Origin: JACCXG01 sp963717745
GTDB taxonomy: Bacteria > Acidobacteriota > Vicinamibacteria > Vicinamibacterales > 2-12-FULL-66-21
Reading direction: 5' to 3'
Length of the DNA stretch: 64,000 nucleotides
Assembly (NCBI GenBank): GCA_963717745.1
Contig: CAVQXJ010000002.1
Coordinates: 124,001-188,000, forward strand
Part shown: piece after piece, positions 26,641 through 34,764 of the stretch
How the letters are laid out: each line of letters starts with the position of its first letter
Position numbering within the stretch: the first letter of the stretch is position 1
The notes under the pieces: model-generated
The model's database searches: none
The model's input: the letters and a program-made list of their open reading frames with translations, nothing else
Told to the model about the DNA's origin: nothing
Program-made: the position numbers and the translations under genes

Positions 26641-28041
26641 ATGACGATAGCCAAGAAGAAGAATCGAGTCCTCGCAATAGACGATGAGCCGGCCATGATC
26701 GAATGGCTCAAGATCCTGTTGGAGCACGAGGGCTACGAGGTCCGGACCGCGATGATCGGCACGCGCGGGGAGGAGATCTTCAAGACCTGGAAGCCCGACG
26801 TGGTCGTCACGGACATGATGCTGCCGGACGCCGACGGCCTGGAGCTCCTGCGCAAGTTCAAGCAGACCTTCGTCGACACCGAGGTGATCGTGATCACCGG
26901 GCACGGTAGCGTGCCCAAGGCGGTCGAGGCGATGAAGGCGGGCGCGCACAGCTTCGTCGAAAAGCCGATCGAGCCGGACACCCTGCTGGCAATGCTCGAG
27001 CGGGCGATCGAGCGGCGGGATCTGGTCGGCGAGAACCAGCTCCTCAAGCAGAAGCTCGAAGGGCAGTTCCGCTTCGGGAACATCATCGGCAAGAGCAAGA
27101 AGATGCACGAGGTGCTGGAGCTGGTGGAGAGCGTCGCCGGGAGCGACGCCAACATCCTGATCCAGGGAGAGAACGGCACCGGCAAGGAGCTCATCGCCAA
27201 CGCGATCCACTACAACAGCAAGCGGGCGAAGGGGCCGTTCATCAAGATCAACTGCGCCGCGATCCCGAAGGATCTGATCGAGTCGGAGCTGTTCGGCTAC
27301 AAGAAGGGGGCCTTCACCGGCGCGCAGACCGACAAGGAAGGTCTGTTCGAGATGGCGGAGGGGGGCTCGCTGCTGCTCGACGAGATCGGCGAGATGCCGC
27401 CCTACCTCCAGACCAAGCTGCTACGGGTCCTGCAGGAACGCGAGTACCGGCCGATCGGCAGCGACCGGATCGTGCGGGTCGACTTCCGGCTGATCTGCGC
27501 GACCAACATCGATCTGGATGCGGCGCTGCGCGACGGCAAGCTGCGCGAGGATCTCTACTTCCGGATCAACACCATCACGCTCCGGGTGTCGCCGCTGCGC
27601 GAGCGGACCGAGGACATCCCGCTCCTCTGCGAGCACTTCCTCGAGAAGTACCGCCAGCGCCATCAGCGGAACGTCAAGTCGATCGCCCCGGCCGCGTATC
27701 ACGTGCTGATTCGCCACCGCTGGCCGGGCAACGTCCGCGAGCTGGAGAATGTCATCGAGCGCGGCGTGCTGGTCTCGAAGGGCACCGAGATCACGGTCAA
27801 CGATCTGCCCGAGTCGCTGCGCACCGAGTCATCCACGACCACCGAGTTCGTGATCCCGCCGCACCGCACGCTGGCCGAGATCGAGAAGATGGCGATCGTG
27901 CAGACGCTTCAGCGCACCAACTGGAACAAGCAGGAAGCCGCGCAGATCCTCGGGCTGTATCGGCCGACGCTCTACAGCAAGATGAAGAAGCACGACATCC
28001 AGGACGGCGCCAAAGGCGCCCGGCGGGCCGCGTCAGCGTAA
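26641..28041 (+). CDS. NtrC-family sigma54-dependent response regulator
   Basis: 466 aa: receiver (AIDDEPAMIEW, phosphoacceptor in VVVTDMMLPDADG, Lys in SFVEKPIEP), then an AAA+ sigma54 activator domain with Walker A GENGTGKE, GAFTGA loop in KKGAFTGAQTDKEG, Walker B SLLLDEIGEM and arginine-finger region REDLYFRINT, and a C-terminal Fis-type helix-turn-helix (WNKQEAAQILGLYRPTLYSK). It activates RpoN promoters after phosphorylation by an unlinked kinase. The start MTIAKKKNRVLA at 26641 is chosen over 26584, whose codons overlap the likely transcription start. Targets are unknown; MlaEFD genes follow in the same direction. Confidence 0.92.
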   Translation: MTIAKKKNRVLAIDDEPAMIEWLKILLEHEGYEVRTAMIGTRGEEIFKTWKPDVVVTDMMLPDADGLELLRKFKQTFVDTEVIVITGHGSVPKAVEAMKAGAHSFVEKPIEPDTLLAMLERAIERRDLVGENQLLKQKLEGQFRFGNIIGKSKKMHEVLELVESVAGSDANILIQGENGTGKELIANAIHYNSKRAKGPFIKINCAAIPKDLIESELFGYKKGAFTGAQTDKEGLFEMAEGGSLLLDEIGEMPPYLQTKLLRVLQEREYRPIGSDRIVRVDFRLICATNIDLDAALRDGKLREDLYFRINTITLRVSPLRERTEDIPLLCEHFLEKYRQRHQRNVKSIAPAAYHVLIRHRWPGNVRELENVIERGVLVSKGTEITVNDLPESLRTESSTTTEFVIPPHRTLAEIEKMAIVQTLQRTNWNKQEAAQILGLYRPTLYSKMKKHDIQDGAKGARRAASA

Positions 28042-28125
28042 GAACCGCGATCCGCGGAGCGCGATGCGGACTGCGGACCGCGGATAACGGATAAGGTTGG
28101 CTAGCGCCTTGCACCTCGGCCGATC
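28042..28125. repeat. GCGGACTGCGGACC intergenic palindrome
   Basis: GCGATCCGCGGAGC and GCGATGCGGACTGCGGACCG form overlapping hairpins just after the regulator stop codon. GCGGACTGCGGACC (28066-28079) is the complement of 26405-26418. A likely terminator or attenuator between the regulator and mlaE. Confidence 0.5.
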
Positions 28126-28908
28126 GTGCGTCTTTACGATCTCGCGATTGGAATCCTCGCCGGTGCCGGCGATCTTGCGCTGTTTGGATTCCGCGCGGCG
28201 CGCGAGTCTCTCCTCCCACCCTTCGAATTCAAAGAGACGGTCCGTCAGCTCTACGAGCTGGGCCTTCGTTCGGCGCCCTTGATCATGGTCTCGGGCATGG
28301 CGGTCGGGGTCGTGCTCTCGATGCATACCCGGGCGTCGCTCGAGCGATTCGGCGCCGAGTCGATGATTCCAGCGGGACTGGCAATTGCGCTGGTGCGCGA
28401 GACCGGGCCGCTCACGGCCGGGCTGCTGCTGTCGGGCCGGATCGGCGCCGGTATCGGCGCCGAGCTGGGCGCGATGAAGGTCACCGAGCAGATCGACGCG
28501 CTCGAGGCGAGCGCGGTCGACGCGTTCAGGTACCTGGTCGTCACTCGCGTGGTGGCCTGCGTCATTGCGTTGCCGATTCTGACCACGCTGATGAACTTCG
28601 CCGGGATGCTGGGCGGCTACATCGCCGAGTCGGCTGCCACCGGCATGTCACTCACGCATTACTTCGACCGTGCCTTCTCGCTGATCGAGATGACCGACTA
28701 CATCCCGGCGACGGTCAAGACGATGGTGTTCGGGTTCATCATCGCGACGGTCTCGGCGTATCTGGGATACACGACCGAGTCGGGCACCGAAGGCGTCGGC
28801 CGCGCGTCCACTCGCGCCGTCGTCATGTCGTCGGTCGGGATCATCGTCGCCAACGTGATCCTGGTGCGGTTGATCTTCTTCATCTTTCCGAAAGCTGCCG
28901 GCGGATGA
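28126..28908 (+). CDS. mlaE: MlaE-family ABC permease
   Basis: 260 aa from GTG 28126. Five to six hydrophobic segments and the family signatures LMVS-type PLIMVSGMAVGVVLSMHT, GPLTAGLLLSGRIGAGIGAE and LGAMKVTEQIDALEA. It is the inner-membrane permease of an Mla/MCE system, moving phospholipids or other lipids between the inner and outer membranes. The next gene overlaps it by four bases (ATGA), giving a tight mlaE-mlaF-mlaD operon. Confidence 0.9.
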   Translation: MRLYDLAIGILAGAGDLALFGFRAARESLLPPFEFKETVRQLYELGLRSAPLIMVSGMAVGVVLSMHTRASLERFGAESMIPAGLAIALVRETGPLTAGLLLSGRIGAGIGAELGAMKVTEQIDALEASAVDAFRYLVVTRVVACVIALPILTTLMNFAGMLGGYIAESAATGMSLTHYFDRAFSLIEMTDYIPATVKTMVFGFIIATVSAYLGYTTESGTEGVGRASTRAVVMSSVGIIVANVILVRLIFFIFPKAAGG

Positions 28909-29768
28909 TCGAAAGGGCGAAGCAGGCGGTTGCGGACGACCCGCCTTCGCTGGTCGCTGAGAATGCGTCGCGACCAGCTACGGCGAGGTCTCGCCATAGC
29001 GCGCAAGAGTTGGACCGCGCGAAGGCGGATGGACCGGCAGTGCGGCTCGACGGCGTCAGCAAGACCTTCGGTAGCCGCTGTGTCCTGGACAACGTCTCGT
29101 TCGACGTGCCGGCCGGTTCGGGCTTCATCATCATCGGCCGGAGCGGCACCGGCAAGAGCGTGACGCTCCGCCACATCGTCCGGCTGGTGTTGCCGGATCG
29201 CGGCAAGGTGTTCGTCGGCGCCGACGAGATCAGCAGTCTGACGGGCGCCGAGCTGTCGCGCGTCCGCCGGAAGATCGGCTTCCTCTTTCAGAACGCCGCG
29301 CTCTTCGATTCGATCAGCGTGGGAGAGAACGTGGCGTTCCCGCTGCGCCGGCACACCCGGCTGCCGGATCGGGAGATCCGCGATCGCGCCGCGGCCAAGC
29401 TCGACGCGGTGGGACTGGGCGCGGAGTACGACAAGATGCCGGCCGCGCTCTCCGGAGGCATGCGCAAGCGGGCCGGGCTGGCGCGCGCCATGGCGCTCGA
29501 CCCGCCGCTGCTGCTGGTCGACGAGCCGTCGGCCGGCCTCGATCCCATCACCACCGATGAGATCGATCAGCTGTTGCTCGATCTGAAGAAGCGGGGCGGC
29601 ACCACCCTCATCGTGGTCACTCACAACATCCCGAGCGCGAAGCGGCTCGGCGACAGGCTCGTCATGCTGCACGAGGGGCGGATCGCCGCGAGCGGCACGC
29701 CGGCGGAACTGGACCAGAGCTCCGATCCGCTGGTGCGGGCGTTCATGTCTTCACAACATTCCGGCTGA
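28905..29768 (+). CDS. mlaF: MlaF-family ABC ATPase
   Basis: 287 aa. Walker A GRSGTGKSVTLR, Q-loop FLFQNAALFDSISVGENVAF, signature ALSGGMRKRAGLARAM, Walker B LLLVDEPSAGLDP and switch His in VVTHNI. The LSGGM form and VGENVAFPLR are typical of MlaF rather than of sugar or peptide transporters. It has an unusual ~45-residue basic/Ala-rich N-terminal extension before the first ABC strand (AVRLDGVSKTFGSR). It powers lipid transport with the MlaE permease. Confidence 0.9.
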   Translation: MIERAKQAVADDPPSLVAENASRPATARSRHSAQELDRAKADGPAVRLDGVSKTFGSRCVLDNVSFDVPAGSGFIIIGRSGTGKSVTLRHIVRLVLPDRGKVFVGADEISSLTGAELSRVRRKIGFLFQNAALFDSISVGENVAFPLRRHTRLPDREIRDRAAAKLDAVGLGAEYDKMPAALSGGMRKRAGLARAMALDPPLLLVDEPSAGLDPITTDEIDQLLLDLKKRGGTTLIVVTHNIPSAKRLGDRLVMLHEGRIAASGTPAELDQSSDPLVRAFMSSQHSG

Positions 29769-29776
29769 GGCAATCG

Positions 29777-31129
29777 ATGGGAAAGGAGCGACTCGCGGCG
29801 GTTGGGGCATTCGTGCTGGGCGGCGTGCTGCTGTTCGCCGCGGGGCTGTTTCTGATCGGCGACCGCCGCATGCTGTTCAGCGACACTTTCCAGATCTACG
29901 CGGAGTTCAAGCAGCTCGCAGCGCTCGATACCGGCGCCAAGGTGCGGGTGGCCGGCGTCGACGCCGGCGAGGTCGAAGAGATCCGGGTACCCAGCGGACC
30001 GTCCGGCCGGTTTCGGGTCAGGATGCGGGTCCGGAGCGATCTGCGCCCGCTGATCCGCGTCGACTCGGTCGCCCTGATTCAGAACGATGGGCTGGTCGGC
30101 AACAAGTTCGTCCAGATCCAGACCGGGACCGACGCCGCGGCGGCGGTCGCCGATCAAGGCACCATTCAAAGCCGGGAGCCATTCGACATCGCGGATTTCA
30201 TGACGGCGATGAGCGACACCCTGGTGACGGTGAACAAGATGCTCGCCGAGGTGAGGGGCGGTATCGACACCGCCTTGTCCGCCTTGACCTCGACGGCCAC
30301 CGATGCCCAGACCCTGATGCGCGACATGAGCGGCGAAGTCCGCGCCATCCTGGCTTCCGCCGACAACGTCAGCAAGGACATCAAGGCGATCATCGGCAAC
30401 GTGCGCGCGGGGCGCGGGACGGTCGGCAAGCTGGTGAACGACGACGCGCTGTACGCGAGCATCAAATCGATGGCCGGGGATGCCGAGAAGGCGATGGCGA
30501 CCGTACGGCAGGCGAGCGAAGAGGCACGCGGGGCGATTGCGGATTTCCGGGGCGATAAAGGACCAATCAGGGGGCTGACCGGTGACGTGCAGCAGACGCT
30601 GCAGTCCGCGCGCGACGCCATGGCCGACCTCGCGGAAACCACCGAGGCGCTGAAGCGCAATTTCTTCTTCCGCGGATTCTTCAACCGCCGCGGCTACTTC
30701 GACCTGGACGACGTGAGTGTGGCGGATTACCGCGAGGGTGCGCTCGAATCGAAGGATCGGCGGGTGCTCCGGATCTGGCTCGACACCGGCGTGCTGTTCG
30801 AGAAGGACGCCAGCGGCGTCGAGCGGCTGGCCGAGGGCGGGAAGACCCGGCTCGATTCCGCGATGTCGCAATTTCTACGCTATCCGCAGAAGAATCCTTT
30901 CGTGGTGGAAGGATATGCTCAGGACGCGACCGGCGATGCGCGTTATCTCAACAGCCGCAGCCGCGCCCAGCTGGTCCGCGACTACGTCGTCGGGAAGTTC
31001 AAGCTGGACCCCAACTACGTGGCGACCATGGCGATGGGGGCAGAGGCGCCGGGAAGCCCTACTGGCCGTGAATGGAATGGCGTCGCGCTGGCCCTGTTCA
31101 TACCTACTTCGGCAGTCAAGGGACCCTGA
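29777..31129 (+). CDS. mlaD: MlaD/MCE protein fused to an OmpA-like domain
   Basis: 450 aa. One N-terminal transmembrane helix (AVGAFVLGGVLLFAAGLFLI), an MCE domain (YAEFKQLAALDTGAKVRVAG VDAGEV... in the usual position 40-120, ending NDGLVGNKFVQIQTG), a long helical stalk (residues ~135-310), and a C-terminal OmpA-type domain (FVVEGYAQDATGDARYLNSR and RAQLVRDYVVGKF). The MCE part forms the lipid channel on the permease; the OmpA-like end could anchor the stalk to peptidoglycan. Family MlaD proteins normally lack such a domain. Confidence 0.8.
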   Translation: MGKERLAAVGAFVLGGVLLFAAGLFLIGDRRMLFSDTFQIYAEFKQLAALDTGAKVRVAGVDAGEVEEIRVPSGPSGRFRVRMRVRSDLRPLIRVDSVALIQNDGLVGNKFVQIQTGTDAAAAVADQGTIQSREPFDIADFMTAMSDTLVTVNKMLAEVRGGIDTALSALTSTATDAQTLMRDMSGEVRAILASADNVSKDIKAIIGNVRAGRGTVGKLVNDDALYASIKSMAGDAEKAMATVRQASEEARGAIADFRGDKGPIRGLTGDVQQTLQSARDAMADLAETTEALKRNFFFRGFFNRRGYFDLDDVSVADYREGALESKDRRVLRIWLDTGVLFEKDASGVERLAEGGKTRLDSAMSQFLRYPQKNPFVVEGYAQDATGDARYLNSRSRAQLVRDYVVGKFKLDPNYVATMAMGAEAPGSPTGREWNGVALALFIPTSAVKGP

Positions 31130-31136
31130 AACCACG

Positions 31137-31252
31137 TGCGACGTGCCACAGTGCACCGTGCAACCTGCGGTGCGACGTTGCTCAGGACGGGTGCTACGGC
31201 CTGTGCCATGTGCGACGTGTTACGTGCAACGGCCGACTCTGGCGTGGCACGA
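31137..31252. repeat. GTGCGACGTG intergenic repeat cluster
   Basis: GTGCGACGTG occurs at about 31137 and 31209, each followed by CGTGCAAC; CGTGCCAC and its complement GTGGCACG flank the set. The mix of direct and inverted words in a gene-free gap is like the other intergenic repeats here. No gene is seen in 31130-31316. Confidence 0.45.
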
Positions 31253-31316
31253 CCTTTGATACTCAATTGCTGGCTAGACAGCTGTGCGAAGACTGGCTGC
31301 GGCCAAGGAGGCGGAT

Positions 31317-31565
31317 GTGGACGAGCGATCGCGAGTGCTGATGGCGACCTTTCTGGGTGCTGTCGTGGGCGGGGTCTGGGGCTGGCTCTACATGACAGAG
31401 AGCGGACGGAGGGTGCGTGACCAGATCGAGCCGAAGCTGGACGACTTCATGACCGAGATGACCCGGGTGCGCGGCACGGTCGAGAAGGCGCGAACGGCTG
31501 CAAACGAAGGGTGGCGGTCACTGAACGACGTGGCGGGCACCGCCTCGGGACGCTGGTCGGCCTAG
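31317..31565 (+). CDS. Small YtxH-like membrane protein
   Basis: 82 aa from GTG 31317 (VDERSRVLMATFLGAVVGG). One glycine-rich membrane segment (FLGAVVGGVWGWLYMT) is followed by a charged helix (SGRRVRDQIEPKLDDFMTEM), the layout of YtxH-type stress proteins. It is the first of three small single-helix proteins behind mlaD. Function unknown; the family is linked to envelope stress in Firmicutes. Confidence 0.6.
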   Translation: MDERSRVLMATFLGAVVGGVWGWLYMTESGRRVRDQIEPKLDDFMTEMTRVRGTVEKARTAANEGWRSLNDVAGTASGRWSA

Positions 31566-31585
31566 CGCCGGTACAAGGGGGCAGG

Positions 31586-32005
31586 ATGGGGGATCTGCAG
31601 ATAACGAACGTCGCCTTGATCATCATGGCGGTCGTCAGCGTACTCGAGGCACTGGTGCTCATCGGCATCGGGGTGGGCGGGTTTCTGATGTACCGGCGGG
31701 TGATGCAGCTCGTGAACGATCTCGAAGCGCGGCAGCTCGCACCGCTGCGCGAGAAGGTCGAGGGGATCCTGGGCGACGTGAAAGCGGTGACCGCGCGGGT
31801 GAATTCCGAGGCCGAGCGCGTCGATCAGGCCATTCACGGAACGATCGATCGCGTGGATCACACTGCCGAGCATTTGAAGAGCTCGGTGATGGACAAGGTG
31901 AACAACGCGGCAGGTATGGTGCGCGGCGTGCGCGCGGCCATCGTTTCGCTGCTGCACACGGACCACAGGCCGAAGCCGCCCGCCACGGCCGAGGGACGGC
32001 TCTAA
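31586..32005 (+). CDS. Small membrane protein, DUF948-like
   Basis: 139 aa from ATG 31586 with a good ribosome-binding site (AAGGGGGCAGG). A single N-terminal transmembrane helix (VALIIMAVVSVLEALVLIGI) is followed by a long amphipathic helix (LREKVEGILGDVKAVTARVN...AEHLKSSVMDKVNNAAG), resembling DUF948 proteins. It starts 20 bp after the previous gene and precedes a second YtxH-like gene, so the three probably form one unit. No known activity. Confidence 0.6.
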   Translation: MGDLQITNVALIIMAVVSVLEALVLIGIGVGGFLMYRRVMQLVNDLEARQLAPLREKVEGILGDVKAVTARVNSEAERVDQAIHGTIDRVDHTAEHLKSSVMDKVNNAAGMVRGVRAAIVSLLHTDHRPKPPATAEGRL

Positions 32006-32051
32006 ACCGGGCAATGACGCGGCCGCCGATCGGCTGCAGGAGGAGGGTTTC

Positions 32052-32453
32052 ATGGCATACGAATACGATCGATACGAACGGGAAGATGGTGGCGGCTCGT
32101 TTCTGATGGGGCTGCTCGCGGGAACGGTGCTCGGCGCCGGGCTCGGGATGCTGTTCGCTCCGAAGGCCGGCATGGAGCTGCGCAATCAGCTGTCGGAGCA
32201 GACCGGCAAAATCAAGAGCACCGCGAACGACGCCTATTCACAGGCATCGGAGAAGGTGAGCCAGATGGTGGATCGCGGCCGCGAGGCCTACGATCGCGCC
32301 CGCAGCGGCGGCGGGATCAGTGGCGCGCCCCCGGCATCGGTCCCCGGCACGGGCTCGAGCTCGACGAGCGGCTCCGGCGCCGGCAGTGGTGGCTACAACA
32401 CCGGATTCGGCAACACCGGGACCGGCGGGTTCGGCACCGACAACCGGGGCTAG
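32052..32453 (+). CDS. YtxH domain protein with Gly/Ser-rich tail
   Basis: 133 aa. After a charged start (MAYEYDRYEREDGGG) comes the YtxH signature FLMGLLAGTVLGAGLGMLFAPKAG split over the membrane helix, then MELRNQLSEQTGKIKSTAND, an amphipathic helix. The last ~45 residues are glycine, serine and threonine-rich (SGSGAGSGGYNTGFGNTG) and probably disordered. Strong ribosome-binding site AGGAGGAGGG. Likely an envelope-stress or membrane-associated structural protein. Confidence 0.7.
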   Translation: MAYEYDRYEREDGGGSFLMGLLAGTVLGAGLGMLFAPKAGMELRNQLSEQTGKIKSTANDAYSQASEKVSQMVDRGREAYDRARSGGGISGAPPASVPGTGSSSTSGSGAGSGGYNTGFGNTGTGGFGTDNRG

Positions 32454-32485
32454 ACTCTCGCCCACACATCGCCAGGATTGCTGGT

Positions 32486-32538
32486 ACTGCCAACATCTTC
32501 AGACCGGCCGCCGCCGCGGCACCTGAAATGTTGGCAGT
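32486..32538. terminator. ACTGCCAACAT hairpin
   Basis: ACTGCCAACATCTTCAG (32486-32502) pairs with CTGAAATGTTGGCAGT (32523-32538) around a GC-rich 20-nt loop; GTTGGCAGT then repeats once more. Placed 33 bp after the YtxH gene, it may end that operon. It belongs to a different sequence family from the other palindromes. Confidence 0.5.
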
Positions 32539-32576
32539 TGTGACACTGTTGGCAGTCTTGGCCATGTGCCCTTCTT

Positions 32577-32801
32577 ATGACTGAACCTCAGGCCGAACGA
32601 GTCGCGAACATCCTGCTCGGCATTGCCGCGGCCGGTGCTGCCTTCTACATTCTCAAAACGCCGTCGCTGCGCCGGATGGCCTGGGGGTTGGCCCGCACGG
32701 CGCTGACCGCCAGCGGTCCAGCATGGCTGCTCGCGGAGACCAGGCGCGGGTGGGACGACCGAACGGCGCCGTCGACCGGCCGCGATATGATCAGCGGGTG
32801 A
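32577..32801 (+). CDS. Small hypothetical membrane protein
   Basis: 74 aa, MTEPQAERVANILLGIAAAG, with one short hydrophobic segment (ILLGIAAAGAAFYIL) and a basic tail. Its stop overlaps the GTG start of the YihY gene by four bases (GTGA), which argues that it is a real, coupled gene. No family recognised. Confidence 0.45.
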   Translation: MTEPQAERVANILLGIAAAGAAFYILKTPSLRRMAWGLARTALTASGPAWLLAETRRGWDDRTAPSTGRDMISG

Positions 32802-33799
32802 GTGCGCCGCCCGCGCCCGTACCACGGCGGCCGGGCGACCAGCAGACAGCACCATCCCCTCGCCCCGCCGACGACAATCCGCCCCGGCCCACAGCGGCCT
32901 ATCTGAATCGCGCGGTCCTGCGCGTCAAGGGCGAGGTGAGACTGACCGCCCTGGCGATCTGGCGTGGAGTCGTCGGCGTCTACAACAGCGACGACATGAC
33001 CTTCTCTGCCTCGATCGCTTACTACTCGCTGCTGTCGCTCTTTCCGTTTTTCCTCCTCCTGTTCTCGGCCATCGGCGGCATCACGACCAGCGAAACCGAT
33101 CGCCAGGAAGTGCTTGGCTTCGTCCTCCGATATTTCCCCCGTCAGTTCGACTTCGTCACCTCGCAGTTGAACGCGATGCAGGAAGCGCGGGTCCCGCTCG
33201 GGATCGCCGGCAGCGTCCTGATGGTCTGGGCGGCGATGGGCGTGTTCGGCGCGATCACTTCGGCGGTCAACCACGCGTGGGGCGTCGACAAGCAGCCGAG
33301 CTATTTCAAGCACAAGATGATCTCGTTCGTGATGCTGGTGATGGCCAGCCTGCTGCTCATCGCCGCGCTCGTTCTGGTCAGCGCCGTCAACGTAGTCGAG
33401 GCCCGGTGGTTCGAGGCGGTGCTCGAACGGCATGCCGCACTGCGGGCGCTGCAGGGGTTTGCGGTGAAGTGGGCGAGCACGTTCGCGTTCATTTTCGTGG
33501 TCGGGCTGGTCTTCTACTTCGTGCCGAACGCCAAAGTCAGGTTCCGGGACGTGTGGGTGGGGGCGATCGTGACCGGCTTGGCGTGGCGCGGAGCGCTGGC
33601 CGGCTTCTCGTGGTACGTCCGCGATTTGACGCAGTTCGATGACGTCCACGGCTCGATCGGCGCGGTCGTGGTCTTCCTGATCTGGATCTATATCTCGGCG
33701 GTGATTCTCTTGTACGGAGTCGAAGTCACGGCCGCCAACGCCCGACTGAGAAGACGGCGTCCCGACGAAATCCCCGCCGCTCCGGCGCCGCGCATCTGA
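32798..33799 (+). CDS. YihY/BrkB-family inner-membrane protein
   Basis: About 333 aa from GTG 32798. A proline-rich cytoplasmic head is followed by six transmembrane helices; the conserved family segments are FSASIAYYSLLSLFPFFLLL, the LMVWAAMGVFGAITSAVNHA region and GSIGAVVVFLIWIYISAVIL with LLYGVEV. The family was once called ribonuclease BN by mistake and is now thought to be a transporter-like protein of unknown substrate. It is coupled to the preceding small membrane protein gene. Confidence 0.85.
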   Translation: MSAPPAPVPRRPGDQQTAPSPRPADDNPPRPTAAYLNRAVLRVKGEVRLTALAIWRGVVGVYNSDDMTFSASIAYYSLLSLFPFFLLLFSAIGGITTSETDRQEVLGFVLRYFPRQFDFVTSQLNAMQEARVPLGIAGSVLMVWAAMGVFGAITSAVNHAWGVDKQPSYFKHKMISFVMLVMASLLLIAALVLVSAVNVVEARWFEAVLERHAALRALQGFAVKWASTFAFIFVVGLVFYFVPNAKVRFRDVWVGAIVTGLAWRGALAGFSWYVRDLTQFDDVHGSIGAVVVFLIWIYISAVILLYGVEVTAANARLRRRRPDEIPAAPAPRI

Positions 33800-33800
33800 T

Positions 33801-33992
33801 CAAATCCCAAGCTCCAAGCTCCAACTCCCAACCACGCCCAACCCCCAAAGCCCAAACGTAAATTCCAACTCCCAAAGCCCAATCCCTCGCTGGCGCCGTT
33901 TTGGGATTTGCGATTTGGGATAATTTGGGATCTGTGTTTGGGATTTGGCGTTTGGGAGTGGTTGGAGCTTGGATGTTGGAGCTTGGGATTTG
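33801..33992. repeat. GGGATTTGGAGCTTGGGA palindromic repeat, copy 2
   Basis: Begins CAAATCCCAAGCTCCAAGC one base after the yihY stop and ends TTGGAGCTTGGGATTTG at 33992. Internal words TTTGGGATTTGG and CCCAAAGCCCAA pair over much of its length. Same family as 15567-15710 and 36985-37160. Its right end reaches to 5 bp before the assumed start of the M48 protease gene. Confidence 0.85.
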
Positions 33993-33996
33993 CTCC

Positions 33997-34764
33997 GTGG
34001 CAATCGCGCCGGCCGCCGCGTTCTCCCTGATCTCCGTGACCGACGAGATCGCAATGGGACGTGAAGCGCAGCAGCAGGTCCGGAAGTCAGTGCCCCCGGT
34101 GTCCGATGCGCAGTTGAACGCCTATGTTGCCGGCGTCGGCAAACGGCTCGGGGCGGCGGCGCGCGGTCCAAAGTATCCGTACACGTTCTCGATCGCGAAC
34201 TACCGCGAGCTGAATGCCTTCGCGCTGCCGGGCGGACCGGTCTGGATCAATCGCGGCATCCTCCACACGGCACGCAGCGAGTCCCAACTCGCGGGCGTCC
34301 TGGCGCATGAGATTGCCCACGTCGCCCAGCGCCACGCCGCCAGTCAGATCACCAAGCAACTGGTCACGAACGGCTTTCTCGGACTGCTCGGCGCGGTGCT
34401 CGGCAACGATCCCGGCGCGGCGCGAACCGCGCAGGCCGGAGCGCGCGTGCTCGCCGGGGGCTACATGCTGAAGTTCAGCCGCGACGACGAGCGCGACGCG
34501 GATCGGATCGGCTTGCAAATCATGCAGCGCGCCGGTTGGGACCCGAGGGGGCTGCCGGAGTTCATGGAGATCCTGCGCCGCCAACAAGGGCATGACCCCG
34601 GATCTGTCGAAGTGTTCCTCTCGTCGCACCCCGCTCCCGCGGAGCGCGCCGCCGCGCTGCGCCGGACCCTCGGCGCACGCGCCAGCGGGCGTCGCGACAG
34701 CGCCGCGTTCCGCGCCGCCAAGGCGAGAGCGCTGCGGATGCCGCCGGCGAAGAGCATGAAGTGA
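33997..34764 (+). CDS. M48-family metalloprotease, N terminus replaced by repeat
   Basis: About 255 aa from GTG 33997. Zinc motif HEIAHVAQRH with the third ligand in DDERDADRIG; AFALPGGPVWINRGIL and VFLSSHPAPAERAAAL are typical of BepA/LoiP-like M48 proteases that degrade misfolded outer-membrane proteins. These enzymes normally have a signal peptide or lipobox. Here only a short hydrophobic stretch (VAIAPAAAFSLISV) is left, and upstream in-frame codons come from the palindromic repeat. Either export relies on that short segment or the repeat has cut off the true signal. Confidence 0.75.
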   Translation: MAIAPAAAFSLISVTDEIAMGREAQQQVRKSVPPVSDAQLNAYVAGVGKRLGAAARGPKYPYTFSIANYRELNAFALPGGPVWINRGILHTARSESQLAGVLAHEIAHVAQRHAASQITKQLVTNGFLGLLGAVLGNDPGAARTAQAGARVLAGGYMLKFSRDDERDADRIGLQIMQRAGWDPRGLPEFMEILRRQQGHDPGSVEVFLSSHPAPAERAAALRRTLGARASGRRDSAAFRAAKARALRMPPAKSMK

